Of a DNA stretch of 64,000 nt, positions 52,662-61,251 are shown in pieces. The stretch is from contig JAPKYS010000013.1 of NCBI GenBank assembly GCA_026394195.1, forward strand, positions 1 through 64,000, written 5' to 3'. The notes below the pieces were generated by a model, which saw nothing but the letters and a program-made list of their open reading frames with translations, ran no database searches and was not told the DNA's origin. Position 1 is the stretch's first letter. Each line of letters begins with the position of its first letter. Source of the DNA: a bacterium (GTDB taxonomy: Bacteria > Electryoneota > B3-LCP). Position numbers and translations under genes: made by a program.

Positions 52662-53501
52662 TTACAGCACCGCCCCCTTATGCCGCGCCGCATGGCATTG
52701 AATGTTCACCGCGGCGGGCAGGCTGGCGATGTGGCAGGGGTGCGCTTCGATGAAAACCGCCAAAGCCGTCGTGCGTCCTCCCAATCCCTGCGGTCCAATG
52801 CCCAGATCGTTAATGCGCTTCAAGAGCTCATCTTCCATCGCAGCATAGTACGGATCAGGGTGCTTGGAACCAATTTCGCGCAGCAGAGCTTTTTTCGATA
52901 GCCAGGCGCATTTGTCATAGGTGCCGCCTATACCTACACCGACAATCACCGGCGGGCAGGGGTTCGATCCCGAGCGTTTGACGCGATCCACCACGAAATC
53001 CTTGACGCCCTTCTCGCCGTCCGACGGCTTGAGCATTTTGACTTCGGACATGTTTTCCGATCCGCCGCCTTTGGGCGCGATGACGATCTTCAGCCTGTCA
53101 CCTGGAACGACGTCCACCCAGATGACTGGAGGAGTATTATCACCGGTATTCTTGCGGCGCAGCGGGTCTTCTACGATGGATTTGCGCAAAAATCCTTCCT
53201 GGTAGCCTTTGCGCACTCCTTCGGTTATGGCTTGTGTCAGGTTGCCGTCGACCAGCACCTGATCGCCCAATTCCACAAAGAAGACGGCGAAGCCGGTATC
53301 CTGACAGATGGGAACTTCATCCTCTTTGGCAATCTGTGCATTGACAATGCACTGTTCCAGCAGCTCGCGCCCGACTGGTGATTCTTCCTTATCTTTGGCG
53401 TCTTTCAAAGCTTGCAAGACGTCATTTCCCAGGAAATAGTTGGCTTCCATGCAGAGCTTGGTGACGGTTTCGGTGATCAGTTTGGCGGGGATGGTCCTCA
53501 T
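52662..53501 (-). CDS. Class I fumarase / tartrate dehydratase alpha subunit
   Basis: 279 aa from ATG 53501; an open frame 40 codons further upstream overlaps the HicA gene and has no homology character. The subunit carries the [4Fe-4S] site: Cys in VPICQDTGFAVFF, Cys in GTYDKCAWLSKKAL and Cys in IEAHPCHIASLPAA. It hydrates fumarate to malate together with a beta subunit. That beta subunit gene, usually fused or directly downstream, is not in the window; the next gene on the strand is the SDR. Malate dehydrogenase lies 2.7 kb away. Confidence 0.9.
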   Translation of the reverse strand: MRTIPAKLITETVTKLCMEANYFLGNDVLQALKDAKDKEESPVGRELLEQCIVNAQIAKEDEVPICQDTGFAVFFVELGDQVLVDGNLTQAITEGVRKGYQEGFLRKSIVEDPLRRKNTGDNTPPVIWVDVVPGDRLKIVIAPKGGGSENMSEVKMLKPSDGEKGVKDFVVDRVKRSGSNPCPPVIVGVGIGGTYDKCAWLSKKALLREIGSKHPDPYYAAMEDELLKRINDLGIGPQGLGGRTTALAVFIEAHPCHIASLPAAVNIQCHAARHKGAVL

Positions 53502-53515
53502 GGGGGCTCCGGTTG

Positions 53516-53737
53516 TTATAGTTGTTCTAGAAATTCTTCGATTGAGATTGAGGCTTGCCGCAAAATCGCGCGCAGAGTACCGCGGTCCAGTTCCTTGTGA
53601 TCCGGAACGACGACTTGACAAAAAGGATCGTTTCGTCTCAGAATAATGTGACTACCCTCTTGACGTTTGAAGTAAAATCCCATTTTTTCGAGAGTTTTAA
53701 CGCATTTTCTACCTGATACGTTCGGTAACTTCGTCAT
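53516..53737 (-). CDS. HicA-family mRNA interferase toxin (second pair)
   Basis: 73 aa from ATG 53737, overlapping the antitoxin stop by ATGA. KLPNVSGRKCVKTLEKMGFYF, then QEGSHIILRR with the catalytic His, and DRGTLRAILRQASISIEEFLEQL. It closely resembles the first HicA of the window at 22613 in layout (GSHII and RGTLR-L-R at the same spacing) but the two are clearly diverged. It ends 14 bases before the fumarase start. Confidence 0.82.
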   Translation of the reverse strand: MTKLPNVSGRKCVKTLEKMGFYFKRQEGSHIILRRNDPFCQVVVPDHKELDRGTLRAILRQASISIEEFLEQL

Positions 53738-53940
53738 ACCGCAACGATCATGGAGGTAAAATGCTCTTCCGGCACTTCGATACCGTCTTCTTCCAACGCA
53801 GCGATATAACCCCGGATGGCTTCTCGGATGTTTTCCAAAGCCTCTTCCTTGGTCTTTCCCTGCGTCAGGCAGCCGGGCAGGCTGGGACATTCAGCGATCC
53901 AGTATTCGTCTTCTCCTGGATGGAGTATTACTTCACGCAT
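53734..53940 (-). CDS. HicB-family antitoxin (second pair)
   Basis: 68 aa. DEYWIAECPSLPGCLTQGKT and EALENIREAIRGYIAALEEDG are the HicB core, again the short form without a DNA-binding tail. It is 17 bases after elbB and coupled to the toxin, so order is B then A as in the first pair. Confidence 0.82.
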   Translation of the reverse strand: MREVILHPGEDEYWIAECPSLPGCLTQGKTKEEALENIREAIRGYIAALEEDGIEVPEEHFTSMIVAV

Positions 53941-53957
53941 TGTTTATCTTCCTTTAT

Positions 53958-54620
53958 TTATGCCCATTCCATCACTTTCCCGACCAGCTTTTCGATGCCT
54001 GCGGCGACGTCTTTGATCCAGGGACCCAGCATGTAAGCCGGTGTGGAGACGATCTTGTGCGCTTCGTCTACGACAATATCCTCAACTCGGCAATCGACGT
54101 GCTTAGCTCCCATAGCTTCCAGAGCCTTGGCGGTATCTTTGTCATTACCGATGGTCAATTTGACGGAGACGTTCTGGTTTTTCAGCGCTCGAGCCAGTAC
54201 CGCCGGAGCAATGCACATGACTCCGATGGGCTTCTTTGCTTTGAACAGGTCATTGATCAGCCGATCAACTTCGGGATGGATAGTGCAATCTGATCCTTTA
54301 ACCGCAAAGTCCACCAGGTTCTTTGCCGCTCCATAACCGCCGGGGATGATCAATCCATCAAGGTCATCTGCCTTGACGTCGGCAATGTCGTCGATCTTGC
54401 CCCGAGCGATGCGGGCAGCTTCGGTCAGGACGTTGCGCACTTCACCGGTTTTGGAGCCGGTGATATGATGAAGCGTATCCAGCTGCGATTTATTGGGAGC
54501 CATGATCTTCACGTCGGCTCCGGCGCGATCCAGCGCCAGCAGTGTAACCACGGCTTCATGGATTTCGGCTCCATCCAGGTATCCGCACCCGGATAGAATC
54601 ACGCCTATGCGTTTGGACAT
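53958..54620 (-). CDS. elbB: Isoprenoid biosynthesis glyoxalase ElbB-like protein
   Basis: 220 aa. DJ-1/PfpI-type glutamine amidotransferase-like fold of the ES1/ElbB family: GVILSGCGYLDGAEIHEAV at the start, GLIIPGGYGAAKNL, and the nucleophile Cys in IGVMCIAPAVLA. Family members have weak glyoxalase activity in vitro; the in vivo role is unsettled. Confidence 0.88.
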   Translation of the reverse strand: MSKRIGVILSGCGYLDGAEIHEAVVTLLALDRAGADVKIMAPNKSQLDTLHHITGSKTGEVRNVLTEAARIARGKIDDIADVKADDLDGLIIPGGYGAAKNLVDFAVKGSDCTIHPEVDRLINDLFKAKKPIGVMCIAPAVLARALKNQNVSVKLTIGNDKDTAKALEAMGAKHVDCRVEDIVVDEAHKIVSTPAYMLGPWIKDVAAGIEKLVGKVMEWA

Positions 54621-54720
54621 AAGTATCCTCGCGTTACTTTATTTCCCTTAAGATAATATCCCAAATCAGCAAAATCAAGTCTGAAACAGGAGAGATGAAG
54701 GTGGACTATACAATCATCAC

Positions 54721-54771
54721 CCGCCCGAAAATGAATTATCGGGCTATATACCTTCAGTCCCTGACGGGACG
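54721..54771. repeat. REP element a (downstream of the transposase relic)
   Basis: 51 bases consisting of two palindromes, GCCCGAAAATGAATTATCGG-GC and GTCCC-TGAC-GGGAC, joined by CTATATACCTTCA. It differs from element b (55328-55378) at three of 51 bases. Confidence 0.85.
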
Positions 54772-54794
54772 AAGATGATTTTCAAGTGTTTTAC

Positions 54795-55220
54795 TTAATC
54801 TAGATTTTTTCGACGAAGAATTTCAAATTCCTCTTCACTTGTCAGTCTTTTATGATGTTCAATCTGGTTGGCAATGTAGTTAATCGTTTTCTCACGCAAG
54901 GAACGACTAACGCTAAAAGCGCCATATCCTTCTTGCCAAGTGAATTCGGTTAACTCAGGAAAGGTTTGATGGATCCACCTTGATGATGATCCTTTGAATA
55001 ATTTTATCGCTGCTGAGATCGAAAGTATCGACGGAAGGGAAATCAGGATATGGATGTGATCCTCCATACCGCCTGCTCTAAATAATCGGATTCACTGCTT
55101 GACTGCCACACCACCGAAATAACCGGGTAATCTCTCAAGTAGATCCGGTGACAGAACCGGTTGGCGATCCTTAGTGGTAAAAATTAGATGACAATCCACG
55201 CTTACATAGGTGTGACGCAT
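54795..55220 (-). pseudogene. REP-associated tyrosine transposase (Y1_Tnp/IS200-like), interrupted by a stop
   Basis: From ATG 55220 the frame reads MRHTYVSVDCHLIFTTKDRQ and onward for 42 codons, meets TGA at 55094-55092, and continues in the same frame to 54795 (141 codons overall). The HUH metal motif is intact (GGMEDHIHILISLPS), as is the likely catalytic Tyr in KTINYIANQIEHHK and the WQEGYGAFSVSRS block. Only the in-frame TGA breaks it. REP elements lie on both sides, so this is a RAYT of the kind that mobilises REP palindromes. TGA is used as a normal stop throughout the window, so recoding is unlikely. A 90-codon product from ATG 55067 is conceivable. Confidence 0.85.
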
Positions 55221-55227
55221 TTTTTTT

Positions 55228-55272
55228 CGTCCGAAGGACTGAAGCTATTTAGCCCGGGAATTTATTCCCGGG
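55228..55272. repeat. REP element c (inverted, just upstream of the transposase relic)
   Basis: CGTCC-GAA-GGAC then TGAAGCTATTTA and GCCCGGGAATTTATTCCCGG-G: the reverse-complement arrangement of elements a and b with a more diverged large palindrome. Together with b it makes an inverted pair (BIME-like). Confidence 0.75.
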
Positions 55273-55327
55273 GTTTGAGTGATGAAATCTTACCAAGAAT
55301 TGATTTTCAAGCTGCTAAAAGTCTTGC

Positions 55328-55378
55328 CCGCCCGAAAATGAATTTTCGGGCTATGTACCTTCAGTCCCTGGCGGGACG
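55328..55378. repeat. REP element b
   Basis: Same layout and orientation as element a; its large palindrome is perfect, GCCCGAAAA-TGAA-TTTTCGGGC (9-bp stem written in parts), followed by GTCCC-TGGC-GGGAC. Confidence 0.85.
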
Positions 55379-55416
55379 GAATAGGGATGTTTAAGAAGTT
55401 TGGAAATCCAACTGGT

Positions 55417-56103
55417 TCATTTTAATGATGAGGATTGATTTGGTGTATTCTGGTCTAATTCTGGTGTAAGGCGGACCTTGAATAATACCCCTTCATAGAA
55501 AGTAAGAAACCATAAGGACGCGATTGAATTTGGGCAAATCCAAGCTGACCATTTAAATACTCCATCACCGATCATACCTCGTTTCGCAAATTCTTGAAAA
55601 CCTATAAATTCTGGAGGCAAAGCTTCTGATTCTTTGATATACTCAGATTTGCGCCATTCAGTTTTATAATTGATACACTGTAAGCCAGTTTCATGAAATA
55701 ACAAACCTCTCGCTATGCGGTCAAAGAACCGATCAAAGATTGGAATATCCAGGTTAAATGCGGACGCTTTACCAAGATATATTCCTGCCTTTGAATATTG
55801 ATCTATGATTACTGAATTCCTTAATAATTTTCTAAGTTTTTTCTTTCCGTGCTGACTATTTAAGGCACGATCCCTTCTTCTACCTATGTCTTTGATTATT
55901 GTCGTGTGAGATTCAGTCTCATCAAGATGAGTTATAACATTTCTTACATACTCATCGTCTCTGCCAAAATCATTATTACAGGTTGGACAGCAAGGAACAG
56001 TGATAGAATTAGATGGCTTTGGATCAGGGAAGAAGCTTGCTGGTGGAATATGGTCCCTTGTTGTTGCTTTTCGCGTGCCGCAATATATGCACATTTGATT
56101 CAC
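55417..56103 (-). CDS. HNH-type protein of unknown role
   Basis: 228 aa from GTG 56103, with GGGAG nine bases upstream. The N-terminus looks like a compact HNH/zinc module: CIYCGTRKATTRDHIPPASFF (first 20 residues of it: CIYCGTRKATTRDHIPPASF) followed by VPCCPTCNNDFGRDDEYVRN, giving Cys-x2-Cys, an Asp-His-x-Pro core and a second Cys-x2-Cys. The rest, rich in aromatic residues (YKTEWRKSEYI, FKWSAWICPNS), is unrecognised. The gene is AT-rich relative to mdh and sits beside the transposase relic, so it may be acquired; defence or mobile-element function is a guess. Confidence 0.65.
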   Translation of the reverse strand: MNQMCIYCGTRKATTRDHIPPASFFPDPKPSNSITVPCCPTCNNDFGRDDEYVRNVITHLDETESHTTIIKDIGRRRDRALNSQHGKKKLRKLLRNSVIIDQYSKAGIYLGKASAFNLDIPIFDRFFDRIARGLLFHETGLQCINYKTEWRKSEYIKESEALPPEFIGFQEFAKRGMIGDGVFKWSAWICPNSIASLWFLTFYEGVLFKVRLTPELDQNTPNQSSSLK

Positions 56104-56122
56104 TATTAGCCACTCCCATACA

Positions 56123-56151
56123 AAAGGGCCACCCCTCTGGAGCAGCCCTTT
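56123..56151 (-). terminator. Terminator after mdh
   Basis: AAAGGGC and GCCCTTT bracket a 15-base loop; on the minus strand the stem runs into TTTTGT. It lies 32 bases after the mdh stop and just ahead of the HNH-type gene. Confidence 0.6.
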
Positions 56152-56182
56152 GAATTTCTTGCGATAGTCTGCCTCGGATGGG

Positions 56183-57109
<927 letters not shown>

Positions 57110-57150
57110 CTAAAGTCTCCGCTTAAATCATTATTTAATCAGACGTTCTC

Positions 57151-57411
57151 TCAGGCTTCGACCGGTAGGACGTTGACCCGGCGAGAGCGTCCTCCGCCTG
57201 CAGCAAAATAAACCACTCCGGCAGCGGTGGCAAACAGGGTGTAATCCTTGCCCATGCCGACGTTGAGCCCGGGGTGAAACTTGGTCCCTTTCTGCCGAAT
57301 GAGGATCATCCCCGGCTTGACGACCTCGCCGCCATAGCGCTTGACACCCAGATATTGCGGGTTGGAATCCCTGCCGTTGCGGGATGAACCCACGCCTTTT
57401 TTATGAGCCAT
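57151..57411 (-). CDS. rpmA: 50S ribosomal protein L27
   Basis: 86 aa. [20 protein letters not shown], then [21 protein letters not shown] and [14 protein letters not shown]. The N-terminus starts directly at AHKKG, with no cleavable Firmicutes-type extension. Two bases separate it from rplU. Confidence 0.97.
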   Translation of the reverse strand: MAHKKGVGSSRNGRDSNPQYLGVKRYGGEVVKPGMILIRQKGTKFHPGLNVGMGKDYTLFATAAGVVYFAAGGGRSRRVNVLPVEA

Positions 57412-57413
57412 CT

Positions 57414-57878
57414 CTATTTCTCCTGTTTTTTCGCTTTTGCTTTGGGCTTCGCTGCGGTTTTGGCTTTGGCTTTGGCTTTCGGCTCTTTCTCCGGAGCCGG
57501 AGCAGCTTCCACCTTAGGCTTGACCATCTTCACCCGGGGGGCTGGTTTTTCTTTCGGAGTGACGGTCATTCCCTGGATAGTATCGATCTGCAGCAGGGTA
57601 AAGCCCTGCCGATGTCCGCGCAGCGCCGCAAAACCCTTGCGGCGTTTCTTGCGGAAGACCATTATCTTGGGATCGCGGCCGTGCGTCAGTACCTTGGCGG
57701 TAATCTTGACCTCGGTTACCGTCGGCTGACCCACAAACCTCTTGTCCCCGTCAGTGGCGAAGAGTATTTCTGGGATTTCGTAGGTCGATCCTTCAGCTAA
57801 TTGCATTAAAGGGACCTTGACCTTCGATTCTGGTTCAATGCGGAATTGCTTTCCGGCGATTCGTGCGATAGCGTACAT
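57414..57878 (-). CDS. rplU: 50S ribosomal protein L21 with Lys/Ala-rich C-terminal extension
   Basis: 154 aa from ATG 57878 ([15 protein letters not shown]); the ATG two codons upstream is possible. The L21 core ends at about residue 103 with the conserved [13 protein letters not shown] and [11 protein letters not shown]. Beyond it is a ~50-residue tail of Lys, Ala, Pro and Glu ([20 protein letters not shown]), absent in short L21 proteins, likely disordered and RNA-binding. Expression from the promoter at 57908-57936. Confidence 0.95.
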   Translation of the reverse strand: MYAIARIAGKQFRIEPESKVKVPLMQLAEGSTYEIPEILFATDGDKRFVGQPTVTEVKITAKVLTHGRDPKIMVFRKKRRKGFAALRGHRQGFTLLQIDTIQGMTVTPKEKPAPRVKMVKPKVEAAPAPEKEPKAKAKAKTAAKPKAKAKKQEK

Positions 57879-57907
57879 AACCATCTTCGTTATTTTATGG
57901 AACCAGT

Positions 57908-57936
57908 AATATAAGGAATCGAAATCGGCTTGTCAA
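57908..57936 (-). promoter_or_regulatory. Promoter for rplU-rpmA
   Basis: Minus strand TTGACA (57936-57931), 17-base spacer, TATATT (57913-57908): near-consensus, and the best in the window with that at 59152. The leader would be about 25 bases. Confidence 0.78.
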
Positions 57937-58101
57937 GCAGTTTTTTAGGCAAACGATGAAGAACTGCGATGACGGAATGGCTGATTTATGGCGATTGGAA
58001 TTGTCTGTTTTGGTCTGGATCGATGCGAAACGGAGTTTGCAGGGGGAATCATTTCGCAGCTATATCGGTGTGTTCAGGGAATTGAGCGGACAGGGATTTG
58101 A

Positions 58102-58461
58102 TCAGCTCGGGCGTCTTCGTCTGGATACCTGACGGCGTTCCAGAGTCTTGTTGATCAAGAAATACTTGATCAACCAGTCGAGGCGTCCCCGCTTGACAAA
58201 GTACCTCCCGGAAAAGCGCATGACTTCCTTCATGCGGGTGCGCATTTCCGCTGTGTAGCAATGGGTCGGACAGTGTTTGCAGGCGGGTTTTGGGTCGTAG
58301 GGGCAGAGTTGCAGGCGTTGGTGGGCGTATTCCAGCAGTGTGCGGCAAGAGTCGCATAAGGGTTCGTTTGCCGCATGATGCCGGGAGCAATAGACCGAAA
58401 TGAATTTTGTGATTAACTTGGTCTCCCGAGGAAATCTTGGGTGAGTCTCAGTCATAGTCAA
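58102..58461 (-). CDS. YgbA_NO-type (nitrous-oxide-stimulated promoter family) protein
   Basis: 119 aa. The middle contains the family core LCPYDPKPACKHCPTHCY followed by MRTRMKEVMRFSGRYF; upstream CDSCRTLLEYAHQRL adds another Cys pair. Total Cys spacing suggests a metal or cluster site. The family is named for nitric-oxide-responsive expression in enterobacteria; function is unknown. It lies 31 bases after an Rrf2-family regulator on the same strand, consistent with NO control. Confidence 0.82.
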   Translation of the reverse strand: MTMTETHPRFPRETKLITKFISVYCSRHHAANEPLCDSCRTLLEYAHQRLQLCPYDPKPACKHCPTHCYTAEMRTRMKEVMRFSGRYFVKRGRLDWLIKYFLINKTLERRQVSRRRRPS

Positions 58462-58492
58462 TCGTCAAGATTATTCATTTTGACCGAAATAA

Positions 58493-58951
58493 TCAAGAAG
58501 CCCGCAGCTTTACGTTGTGACGTCCCCAGGCGGAGGAGTACTTGAAGGCTTCCTGACGCATGATCTGCTCTAAGGAAATCGAACGTAGATGATCGTTGAA
58601 TAAAACGAAGGCGTCATTGAAAGAGCTGTGAATCGGGCAGGTTGAACCGACGTCGCATTCGCGGCGAACGGCATAGCAGCGAAACCAGTTACCCTCGCCC
58701 TCAATCGACTGAAGTACGTCGTAGAGGGTAATCTCATCAGGCGTTTTTCTCAGCACGTACCCTCCGCCGGCGCCCTTGTATGCATCCAGGAGACCTGATC
58801 TCGTCATGAGTTGAAATAGCTTGCGCAGGTAACTCTCTTTGACCTTGATGGCTGCCGCGACGTCGGGCAATTGCACCGGCGATTGACGCCCTAAGGTTGC
58901 CAGATAAAGCAGGCCATGTAACGCAAATTCGGTCGATAGTTGTACGTGCAT
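58493..58951 (-). CDS. Rrf2-family transcriptional regulator, NsrR-like
   Basis: 152 aa. Winged-helix domain opening VQLSTEFALHGLLYLATLG, recognition helix VKESYLRKLFQLMTRSGLL, wing GAGGGYVLRKTPDEITLYDVL, then the three-Cys cluster loop CYAVRRECDVGSTCPIH (Cys-x6-Cys-x5-Cys) for an iron-sulfur cluster. NsrR, IscR and RsrR share this layout. The downstream YgbA_NO-type gene favours an NO sensor. AAGGAGGGGAGA precedes the start. An inverted repeat ACTGGA-8-TCCAGT (58990-59009) upstream could be its own operator. Confidence 0.87.
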   Translation of the reverse strand: MHVQLSTEFALHGLLYLATLGRQSPVQLPDVAAAIKVKESYLRKLFQLMTRSGLLDAYKGAGGGYVLRKTPDEITLYDVLQSIEGEGNWFRCYAVRRECDVGSTCPIHSSFNDAFVLFNDHLRSISLEQIMRQEAFKYSSAWGRHNVKLRAS

Positions 58952-59151
58952 TCTCCCCTCCTTCTTGATTTGGGGCTATTTCCCATTTGACTGGATGACT
59001 GCCTCCAGTTGGGTTCCTCCCGCGTAGTCAGGATTCGGATTCGGGTCTAACTTATTCGTCGTAACGGATGTTGTGGAAACTTTATCGAATACTTCCGGGT
59101 CTAATTATTGTGAAAAGTCGATTGTTTTCTACTCAAGGAATGTAAAAATAC

Positions 59152-59180
59152 TTGACATCGGCTCGATTTTATCGTATATT
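59152..59180 (+). promoter_or_regulatory. Promoter for the porV-like gene
   Basis: TTGACA at 59152-59157, 17-base spacer, TATATT at 59175-59180. The start near 59187 leaves a 24-base leader. Confidence 0.78.
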
Positions 59181-59210
59181 TACAGGTTACACATCTCGCA
59201 AGAAGACACC

Positions 59211-60260
59211 ATGAAACGAATCGTAATCGTATCCTTGCTCATCCTGATCTTCGCCGCTCTGCCCGGATACTGCAGTTGGCTTTCGGATGGGAAATACGCG
59301 GCAGAATTCCTGAGCATCGGCGTAGATGCCCGTGCTTTGGGGATGGGCGGCGCTTACGTCGCCCAGGCAAACGGCGCTTCAGCCGCTTACTGGAACCCGG
59401 CGGGGTTGGCTACGCTCCCTGCATATGAACTTACGCTCATGCATGCCGAACAGTTTGAGGGCATTGTGGGTTATGACTATCTGGGTTTTGCCCAACCGCG
59501 CAGAAATAATTCCGGTTTGGGTGTTGGATTGATTCGGTTGGGTGTTGATGATATTCCCATGACTGCCCTTGAGAATCCCGGTCAGCCGCTGGGTTCCGCC
59601 AACCGGGTGATTGTGAGTAAATTGACCACCGATACCGAGCTGGCTCTGTTCGCCGGTTACGGCAAGCAGGTTACCGAAAGACTATCATACGGCGCTTCTG
59701 CCAAGTTGCTGGGGAAATGGGTTGCCGATAACAGCGCTTACGGCATCGGTTTCGACCTTGGACTGCGTTATGTTCCGATGAACCACCTGGCTTTGGGCGC
59801 TCTGCTGCAGGATGCGACCACCACGGCACTGATCTGGGATACCGGTCAGAAAGAGTTAGCTGCTCCCACGTTGAAACTGGGCGGTGCGTACAATATGGAT
59901 ATCCCTGCTCTGATCGCCAGGTTGACCCTGGCAGCCGATTTCGATCTACGATTTACGGATCGAGGCAAGGCAGATCAATTCCAACTGGGTTCCATGACCG
60001 TGGATTCGCACGTTGGTATGGAGTATTTTATCAACGTAGCCGGAACGGGTGTGGCTCTACGCGCTGGAGCTGAACCATCCCGCAATCAGGAGGGGGAAGG
60101 ATTCTTCGGCAGCTATACCTTCGGCGCTGGGCTTCTCTTCCGAACCTTTCACATCGACTATGCCTTCTTAGCCCACCCTGAACTTGGCGACACGCATCGT
60201 GTGGCTTTGGCAATCCTCTGGGGGCATCGCGGAACCGCTGGAGCGGGGGAAACGCACTAA
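59211..60260 (+). CDS. PorV/PorQ-family outer-membrane beta-barrel protein
   Basis: 349 aa from ATG 59211, with signal peptide KRIVIVSLLILIFAALPGYCS; frame openness upstream lies over the promoter. The N-terminal mature motif FLSIGVDARALGMGGAYVAQA and SAAYWNPAGLATLP is the PorV/UPF0164 signature shared with FadL-like barrels. Alternating strands follow to a C-terminal VALAILWG end. In Bacteroidota, PorV handles cargo of the type IX secretion system, which would suit the PNPFN-tailed proteins here, but no other secretion component is in the window. Confidence 0.8.
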   Translation: MKRIVIVSLLILIFAALPGYCSWLSDGKYAAEFLSIGVDARALGMGGAYVAQANGASAAYWNPAGLATLPAYELTLMHAEQFEGIVGYDYLGFAQPRRNNSGLGVGLIRLGVDDIPMTALENPGQPLGSANRVIVSKLTTDTELALFAGYGKQVTERLSYGASAKLLGKWVADNSAYGIGFDLGLRYVPMNHLALGALLQDATTTALIWDTGQKELAAPTLKLGGAYNMDIPALIARLTLAADFDLRFTDRGKADQFQLGSMTVDSHVGMEYFINVAGTGVALRAGAEPSRNQEGEGFFGSYTFGAGLLFRTFHIDYAFLAHPELGDTHRVALAILWGHRGTAGAGETH

Positions 60261-60333
60261 CCCAGTTCGACCCAACTAAAGAATCTAAAATAATCTGATC
60301 ACCTCTGCAACCTGTCCCGGAAAGTTACTTTCA

Positions 60334-61251
60334 ATGCGTAATAGGAAGAATGCGATTCGTATTGGTAATGGCATCCTCAGCATGACCGGCTTTGGTCATC
60401 ATGAGAGAACCGCCAATGATCTGAACATCGCTGTCGAACTTCGTTCGGTTAACAACCGCTTTTTCGAAATCGGGATGAAAATCCCGCGCCGATTAAATTA
60501 CATCGAATCGGATATTCGCGAACGGGTTCGCCAGAGCATCTCGCGTGGGCGGGTGAACCTTTTGATAACACTGACCCGCGAAGGCAATGCCGCTGAAGGC
60601 CCGCTTAAAATTGACCTTAAAACGGCACAGTCCTGTTATGACCAATTGGAAGAGTTAAATCGCACCCTGGGCACCTACCTGCCCGTGCGGATGGAACACC
60701 TGCTGCACTTCTCAGAAATGTTCATCAGTGAACCTGAAGGCGCCGTCGATGACGGGTTAAAACAGCAGGTCATTGAGGCACTGGGCGCTGCTCTGGATGA
60801 TCTGGTTCGCATGAGGAGGGTGGAAGGTAAAAGTCTGGCGGAAGATCTAATTGACAGGGTTGCGCAAATCGAACAAATTCGCGCCAAGATCGTCGCTCTT
60901 GCCGCAGACCAACCCAAACTGCAAATGGAAAAACTCCAGGAACGCCTCAATGCTCTACTGAATTCAGCTTCCCTGGATCCCGGCAGAGTGGAACAGGAAT
61001 TCGCCATATTAGTCGATAAATTGGACATTTCCGAAGAATGCGTTCGGTTGGAAAGTCACTGCAGCCAATTTACTGAGACACTGGCCGGCGACGAACCTGC
61101 CGGTAAGCGTTTGGGCTTTTTGCTTCAGGAGATGAACCGGGAGGTCAACACCATCAGCTCCAAGTCCGCTTCCACTGAAATCTCCCACCTGGCAGTCAGT
61201 TTAAAAGAGGAAATCGAACGGATCCGCGAACAGATTCAAAACCTCGAGTGA
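60334..61251 (+). CDS. yicC: YicC-family endoribonuclease
   Basis: 305 aa. ILSMTGFGHHERTAND, IAVELRSVNNRFFEIGMKIPR (first 20: IAVELRSVNNRFFEIGMKIP) and the C-terminal ECVRLESHCSQFTETL, GKRLGFLLQEMNREVNTISSK are family blocks. YicC cleaves RNA and is linked to stationary-phase survival. Overlaps gmk by four bases, the usual neighbour. Confidence 0.93.
   Translation: MRNRKNAIRIGNGILSMTGFGHHERTANDLNIAVELRSVNNRFFEIGMKIPRRLNYIESDIRERVRQSISRGRVNLLITLTREGNAAEGPLKIDLKTAQSCYDQLEELNRTLGTYLPVRMEHLLHFSEMFISEPEGAVDDGLKQQVIEALGAALDDLVRMRRVEGKSLAEDLIDRVAQIEQIRAKIVALAADQPKLQMEKLQERLNALLNSASLDPGRVEQEFAILVDKLDISEECVRLESHCSQFTETLAGDEPAGKRLGFLLQEMNREVNTISSKSASTEISHLAVSLKEEIERIREQIQNLE

Noticed and set aside
53501..53621. 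N-terminal extension of the fumarase subunit from an ATG at 53621
   Set aside because: The added 40 residues are Arg/Ser/Thr-rich antisense-like sequence overlapping the HicA gene; the family start is at MRTIPAKLI.
54795..55220. TGA recoding (selenocysteine or Trp) in the transposase
   Set aside because: TGA serves as the ordinary stop for many genes in this window (for example korA, lpxK and mdh-region genes) and no SECIS-like element was seen; a nonsense mutation is simpler.
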